Shown: positions 61,042 to 64,000 of the stretch, in pieces
How the letters are laid out: each line of letters opens with the position of its first letter
Numbering within the stretch: position 1 is the stretch's first letter
Source: Saprospira grandis
Lineage (GTDB): Bacteria; Bacteroidota; Bacteroidia; Chitinophagales; Saprospiraceae
Direction of reading: 5' to 3'
Length of the DNA stretch: 64,000 nt
NCBI RefSeq assembly: GCF_027594745.1
Contig: NZ_CP110854.1
Span: 1,364,001-1,428,000, forward strand
Program-made: the position numbers and the translations under genes
The notes under the pieces: model-generated
What the model saw: only the letters and a program-made list of their open reading frames with translations
Database searches by the model: none
What the model was told of the DNA's origin: nothing

Positions 61042-61593
61042 TTATTTTTTAGATTTCTTTTCCTCTTCTTCCAAGAGTTCTTCTTGTTCTCGAATGTAGG
61101 CTTCAATCAATTTATCTAGAATTTGCCGCATAGGTTTTTTCTCCTGTCGGGCAATAGTTTTAAACTGATCAATTTTCTTACTATTGAGCACCACCGTAAG
61201 CCGTCTTGTTTTCTGCTTTGCTTTTCGGCTACCGTTAGTTTCTTGTTCTTCAGGGCTTTCCGGAATAGTTCGTCGGAGTAAAAGCTCTATCCCCACGGCT
61301 TTTTCGCCATCTTTATTTTGCACAACGCCCCTTTTCACTTCGGCCACCGAGGTGCCTTCTTTCCCAAAAGAGCTCTCAATACTTTCCTTAAAAAAGCTCT
61401 CTAGGTTATCGGCAAAAGATTTTCGGCTACTTTTACGTTTTTTGCCTGTTTTCTTTTTGCTTTTCGGGCTGCTTTTCTCCTCTTTTTCTACCGTCAAAAC
61501 AGAGGGATTATCTTGGGCATTATCCTCATAGAGGGTGTGCTCAAACAATGATTCAAGGTCGGTAGAAAAGGATTTTTTATTTCGCTTAGCCAT
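61042..61593 (-). CDS. Ribbon-helix-helix-like basic protein
   Basis: A 183-residue, highly charged protein. Two related segments, KKSFSTDLESLFEHTL (residues 5-20) and RKSFADNLESFFKESI (57-72), suggest an internal duplication. The C-terminal part RRLTVVLNSKKIDQFKTIARQEKKPMRQILDKLIEAYIREQ reads as a ribbon-helix-helix DNA-binding or dimerisation unit, followed by a Glu-rich coil. It is 3 bases upstream of arsR and so shares a transcript. No partner such as an antitoxin-linked toxin or ParA is nearby. Confidence 0.7.
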   Translation of the reverse strand: MAKRNKKSFSTDLESLFEHTLYEDNAQDNPSVLTVEKEEKSSPKSKKKTGKKRKSSRKSFADNLESFFKESIESSFGKEGTSVAEVKRGVVQNKDGEKAVGIELLLRRTIPESPEEQETNGSRKAKQKTRRLTVVLNSKKIDQFKTIARQEKKPMRQILDKLIEAYIREQEELLEEEEKKSKK

Positions 61594-61647
61594 GATGCGG
61601 ATACAATTGGAGAGGGCAGTTAAATAGAGGTAGAGGAAGGTATTTTG

Positions 61648-61795
61648 GGGCTTCCCCTTCGGCCCTTTGGGCCTTCGGGTCGGGCTGTGTCGGGGCTCGC
61701 AAGTCTGCTCGGCCCTGCGCGGGCTTTGCCCGCTAGGTCTGCGGCTTTGCCGCCCCCCTATCCATCCCTAAGCCGGCGGCTTCGCCGCCTCTAGG
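61648..61795 (+). repeat. Type B repeat element
   Basis: GGGGCTTCCCCTTCGGCCC, GGGTCGGGCTGTGTCG, GGGCTCGCAAGTCTGCTCGG, CCCTGCGCGGGCTTTGCCCGC, TAGGTCTGCGGC, CCCCTATCCATCCCTAAGCC. With the following copy it forms the B(+)/A(-) facing pair that fills 61594-62132. Confidence 0.85.
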
Positions 61796-61919
61796 TCCAG
61801 AGGGTATTCTTAGAGAAGAGCTTCTCGTATAGCAATATAGCAAAAAAATTCTTTTCTGCTTCTTGCTTCTCTCTGCATAAGGGCAAAAGGCGGCATTTTG
61901 TTCCTTTAGGGCCTAGTTT

Positions 61920-62127
61920 TAGGCGGCGCAGCCGCCTGCGAGCGCAGCGAGCCATGGCCCAGCGCTGCGGAGTGGGTGGCCGAAGGCCAGACCGAAGCGC
62001 TGCAAGCGCTGACAACAAGGCTGAAAGCCGCAGTTCGATGACCGAAGGGAATAACGGCCGAGCAGAGAGCGAGCCCCGCAGCATAGCGGCGGCCGCCCCC
62101 CTATAAAGGGCGGCCGCGGGCCCCAAA
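61920..62127 (-). repeat. Type A repeat with nested module
   Basis: On the minus strand: T-rich flank, GGGGCCCGCGGCCGCCC, GCTATGCTGCGGGGCTCGC, a TCATCGAACTGCGGC module near 62025-62045, GGTCTGGCCTTCGGCC, CACCCACTCCGCAGCGCTGGGCC. Follows the TPR membrane-protein stop in the sense direction. Confidence 0.85.
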
Positions 62128-62132
62128 AACAG

Positions 62133-62636
62133 TTAGTAGAGCTCTTCTTCTTCCTCTTCTTCTGTATCTGGATTATTTATATAATCAATAGCATCTTGGG
62201 CCATTCGGCTATTGGGGTATTCGGACAATACGCGTTCGTAGGCGGCGCGGGCTTCTTCCCAGCGGTCTTCCTGAAAATAGCAGAGGGCATAGTTAATCAG
62301 GGCCATTTCCTTATAGCTCATATTAGAGATACTGAGGATAAAGAAAGAGCGGTAATCGTCTAGCCAGGCATGCTGTTTAAAATAATCGTAGCTACAGCTA
62401 AAGGCCTGTCGGGCCAGCTCATAATCTTCATTTTGCAGGGCCTTCATGCCCGAGCGATGATGATGAGGGATAATATTTTGGAGCAAAACAGAGAGGCCCA
62501 AATAGAGCAGGGCGCCCAACCAAGGCGCCATATCCCAGCCCAAGCCAAAGGCTCGGAGCAAAGCAATAAAAAGGGCAAAAACGATAAGGTGAGGCCAAAT
62601 GGCCATCCACTTAATTTGTCGGAGTAAAGTGAGCAT
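62133..62636 (-). CDS. TPR membrane protein of unknown function
   Basis: A 167-residue protein. Two hydrophobic segments (residues about 10-30 and 36-55) form a hairpin anchor, then helical repeats such as MKALQNEDYELARQAFSCSYDYF and INYALCYFQEDRWEEARAAYERVLSEYPNSRMAQDAIDYI with clear TPR spacing. The tail is all Glu/acidic (DTEEEEEEELY). A partner-binding role is likely; the partner is unknown. It is 3 bases after the rhodanese stop. Confidence 0.75.
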   Translation of the reverse strand: MLTLLRQIKWMAIWPHLIVFALFIALLRAFGLGWDMAPWLGALLYLGLSVLLQNIIPHHHRSGMKALQNEDYELARQAFSCSYDYFKQHAWLDDYRSFFILSISNMSYKEMALINYALCYFQEDRWEEARAAYERVLSEYPNSRMAQDAIDYINNPDTEEEEEEELY

Positions 62637-62639
62637 AAA

Positions 62640-63062
62640 TTAGATTGTCCAGTCCTTGCCCTGCGCTACCTGCCAAGCGGCAAAGCCACCTCGCAAGGCA
62701 TAGAGCTGCTTAAAACCATTATTGTACATCACCTCGCAGGCTTTGGCGGCCCATTGGCCCTGCTCGCAATATACAAAATAGGGCTGGTCTAGATCTAGGC
62801 CATGTAGAAATTCTACAAACTCTGGCCTTTGCTCAAAATTTACCAATACCGCATTGGGGATACTATCTCGACCCAGAGCGGCATTGCCTCTAATATCTAG
62901 CAAAATGGCATTGGGGCGCTGCTCTAAGGCCTGCAACCAATCCTCAATGTCTAGATTATAAAAAGGCGGAAGCTGCTGTTTTTGTCTTTTTCCTCGAATA
63001 AAAAACAGCCAGATAAAAATGGCAGCAACGGTCAGTACCGTAGCAAAAAAAACAGGATTCAT
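62640..63062 (-). CDS. Membrane-anchored rhodanese-like protein
   Basis: A 140-residue protein with an N-terminal transmembrane helix (MNPVFFATVLTVAAIFIWLFFIRG), then a rhodanese domain: ILLDIRGNAALGRDSIPNAVLVNF, active-site loop FVYCEQGQWAAKACEVM with catalytic Cys, and YALRGGFAAWQVA. I chose the ATG at 63062; the extended frame upstream is in repeat-like sequence. It should transfer sulfane sulfur or serve as a regulatory docking domain. Confidence 0.85.
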   Translation of the reverse strand: MNPVFFATVLTVAAIFIWLFFIRGKRQKQQLPPFYNLDIEDWLQALEQRPNAILLDIRGNAALGRDSIPNAVLVNFEQRPEFVEFLHGLDLDQPYFVYCEQGQWAAKACEVMYNNGFKQLYALRGGFAAWQVAQGKDWTI

Positions 63063-63121
63063 AATAAAAGTTATTCTTCTTTTGCTCTTTAGCGCTGCAT
63101 TTAGGAGGGGGAGACCCGGCA

Positions 63122-63147
63122 GCGGCCAGCCCAAAATGGCTGGCCGC
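63122..63147. repeat. Isolated GCGGCCAGCC hairpin
   Basis: GCGGCCAGCC / GGCTGGCCGC, perfect 10-base arms around CAAAAT. It resembles the first-arm hairpin of type A elements (GCGGCCAGC in 3950-4515) but has no core; possibly a remnant. No T-run follows. Confidence 0.5.
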
Positions 63148-63182
63148 AAAGCTGAGTCTATGGCTTAAGTAGAAAAAGTAAA

Positions 63183-63506
63183 TTATACTTTGGCTACTTC
63201 CCAAGCCATCATACCTCCGTCCAAATTCGTGACTTTGGCATAGCCATTTTGGGCCAAAAATGCGCAGGCACTAGCTGAACGACGGCCAGAGCGGCAGTAA
63301 ATGTAATAAGATTTGTTGGCGTCCAATTTAAGGACCTCCTGTTGGAAATTGTCGTCGAAGAAGTTGAGCTCAATCGCTCCCTCAATCTTACCTTCGGCAA
63401 TCTCATCGGGAGTGCGTACGTCTAGTACAACAGCGTTTTCATCGGCTTCAAAGGCTGCCTTAAATTCGGCAGGACCTAGATTAGGAAAGCTCATAGTTTC
63501 TATCAT
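63183..63506 (-). CDS. Rhodanese-domain protein
   Basis: A 107-residue single-domain rhodanese. AVVLDVRTPDEIAEGKIEGAIELNF, the active-site loop YYIYCRSGRRSASACAFL with catalytic Cys, and LDGGMMAWEVAKV are present. The loop CRSGRRS matches sulfurtransferases. No signal peptide, so cytoplasmic. Neighbouring rhodanese and the persulfide locus elsewhere suggest active sulfane-sulfur metabolism. Confidence 0.9.
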   Translation of the reverse strand: MIETMSFPNLGPAEFKAAFEADENAVVLDVRTPDEIAEGKIEGAIELNFFDDNFQQEVLKLDANKSYYIYCRSGRRSASACAFLAQNGYAKVTNLDGGMMAWEVAKV

Positions 63507-63596
63507 TTAGCAGTTAAAAGAATGTCCACAAGATAGGGCTTTCCCGCTAACTACAATGTGACTTTGTTCCTATAACGCTTTTTTGCCCAAGAGGTT

Positions 63597-64000
63597 TTAT
63601 TGTAGGAGGTTCCGCTCTTCGGCCTCTTGCAAGGCAGAATGCAAAATAACGGGCTCCGACTTCTTGTCCATCCGCAAAACTAACATCTGTACTAGGGTAG
63701 AAAAGGCAATGGCAAAGTACAAATAGCCCTTAGGTATTGCCTCAATATGGAAGTCTCCAATTGCCGCATGGGCCAAATGTCCACCCTCTGCAATCAACAT
63801 AAAAGAAATGAGGAGCAAAAAGGATAGCGCCAGCATCTGAATCGATGGGTGCTTATTGATATAGCGACCAATTGGGCCAGCAAAGGCAATCATAATCAGT
63901 ACCGAAAAGATAACCCCCAAAATCATGACCGGCAAGGCGTTCAAATCGCTCTGTGTCAGGTCTTGGGTCAGGCCAATAGCCGTTAGAATAGAGTCTACCG
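63597..64000 (-). CDS. TerC-family membrane protein, 5' end beyond window
   Basis: The C-terminal part of a TerC-family protein (metal-ion or tellurite-linked integral membrane protein). The window cuts off the start. Visible: VDSILTAIGLTQDLT, a signature TerC block with the acidic residue; NALPVMILGVIFSVLIMIAFAG; hydrophobic segments; and the tail YLYFAIAFSTLVQMLVLRM. The frame continues to the window end without a stop. Confidence 0.88.
   Translation of the reverse strand, partial: VDSILTAIGLTQDLTQSDLNALPVMILGVIFSVLIMIAFAGPIGRYINKHPSIQMLALSFLLLISFMLIAEGGHLAHAAIGDFHIEAIPKGYLYFAIAFSTLVQMLVLRMDKKSEPVILHSALQEAEERNLLQ

Overview
The window looks like the chromosome of a marine Bacteroidota bacterium close to Saprospira (Saprospiraceae). 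Several things point that way: tRNA and gene promoters of the TAnnTTTG type, Bacteroidota-specific families (DUF4293, DUF6428, ArsF/ArsG), no obvious Shine-Dalgarno usage, and a host base composition well above the AT-rich island at 2862-3949. No search was run, so the genus is an inference. Two genes run off the window: a histidine ammonia-lyase on the left and a TerC-family protein on the right.

Layout, left to right. 1-2790: hutH (partial), a membrane protein overlapping a beta-carbonic anhydrase, and a terminator. 2796-4515: an AT-rich leucine-rich-repeat gene bounded by 66-bp direct repeats, then a large GC-rich repeat block. 4519-8128: a four-gene minus-strand operon (type III polyketide synthase, FabI/FabL-type reductase, FabZ-type dehydratase, FabF-type ketosynthase), probably making a fatty-acid-derived polyketide. 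8268-13289: serine/threonine dehydratase, bestrophin-like channel, tRNA-Leu, trigger factor and two tandem ArsR-type regulators. 13374-24457: secreted proteins, a RecJ-type nuclease and a 1979-residue protein built on Gly-x3 segments. 24514-42911: mixed metabolism, envelope genes, an initiator tRNA, UbiA and a LexA-like S24 repressor. 43245-46975: a persulfide dioxygenase/rhodanese gene with split YeeE/YedE sulfur transporters. 47131-52614: a TPP riboswitch driving thiS-thiC-tenI/thiE-thiD-thiE-thiG. 53628-55643: a peptide transporter. 55916-61593: an arsenic-type resistance region with three matching operator palindromes. 62133-64000: a TPR membrane protein, two rhodaneses and TerC.

The most distinctive property is a dispersed family of GC-rich, hairpin-rich repeat elements, about 20 copies in 64 kb. 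There are two related types, here called A (outer end GGGGCC, inner end near GCTAGGCC) and B (outer end GGGGCTGCCCC, inner end near CCCTCAGCC). Both share the core CTCGCAGGTCTGCTCGGCC. They lie between genes, often right after a stop codon in the sense direction. Their hairpin arms vary in sequence but stay self-complementary, as expected of a structured RNA or a mobile hairpin element. One type A copy sits inside the P3 loop of the TPP riboswitch, leaving all the conserved riboswitch parts on either side. Smaller elements lie in and around them: GGTTNAAACC hairpins, a nested TCGAACTG module, a helically phased 41.5-bp tandem array, a 21-bp tandem array and a 106-bp element with inverted ends.
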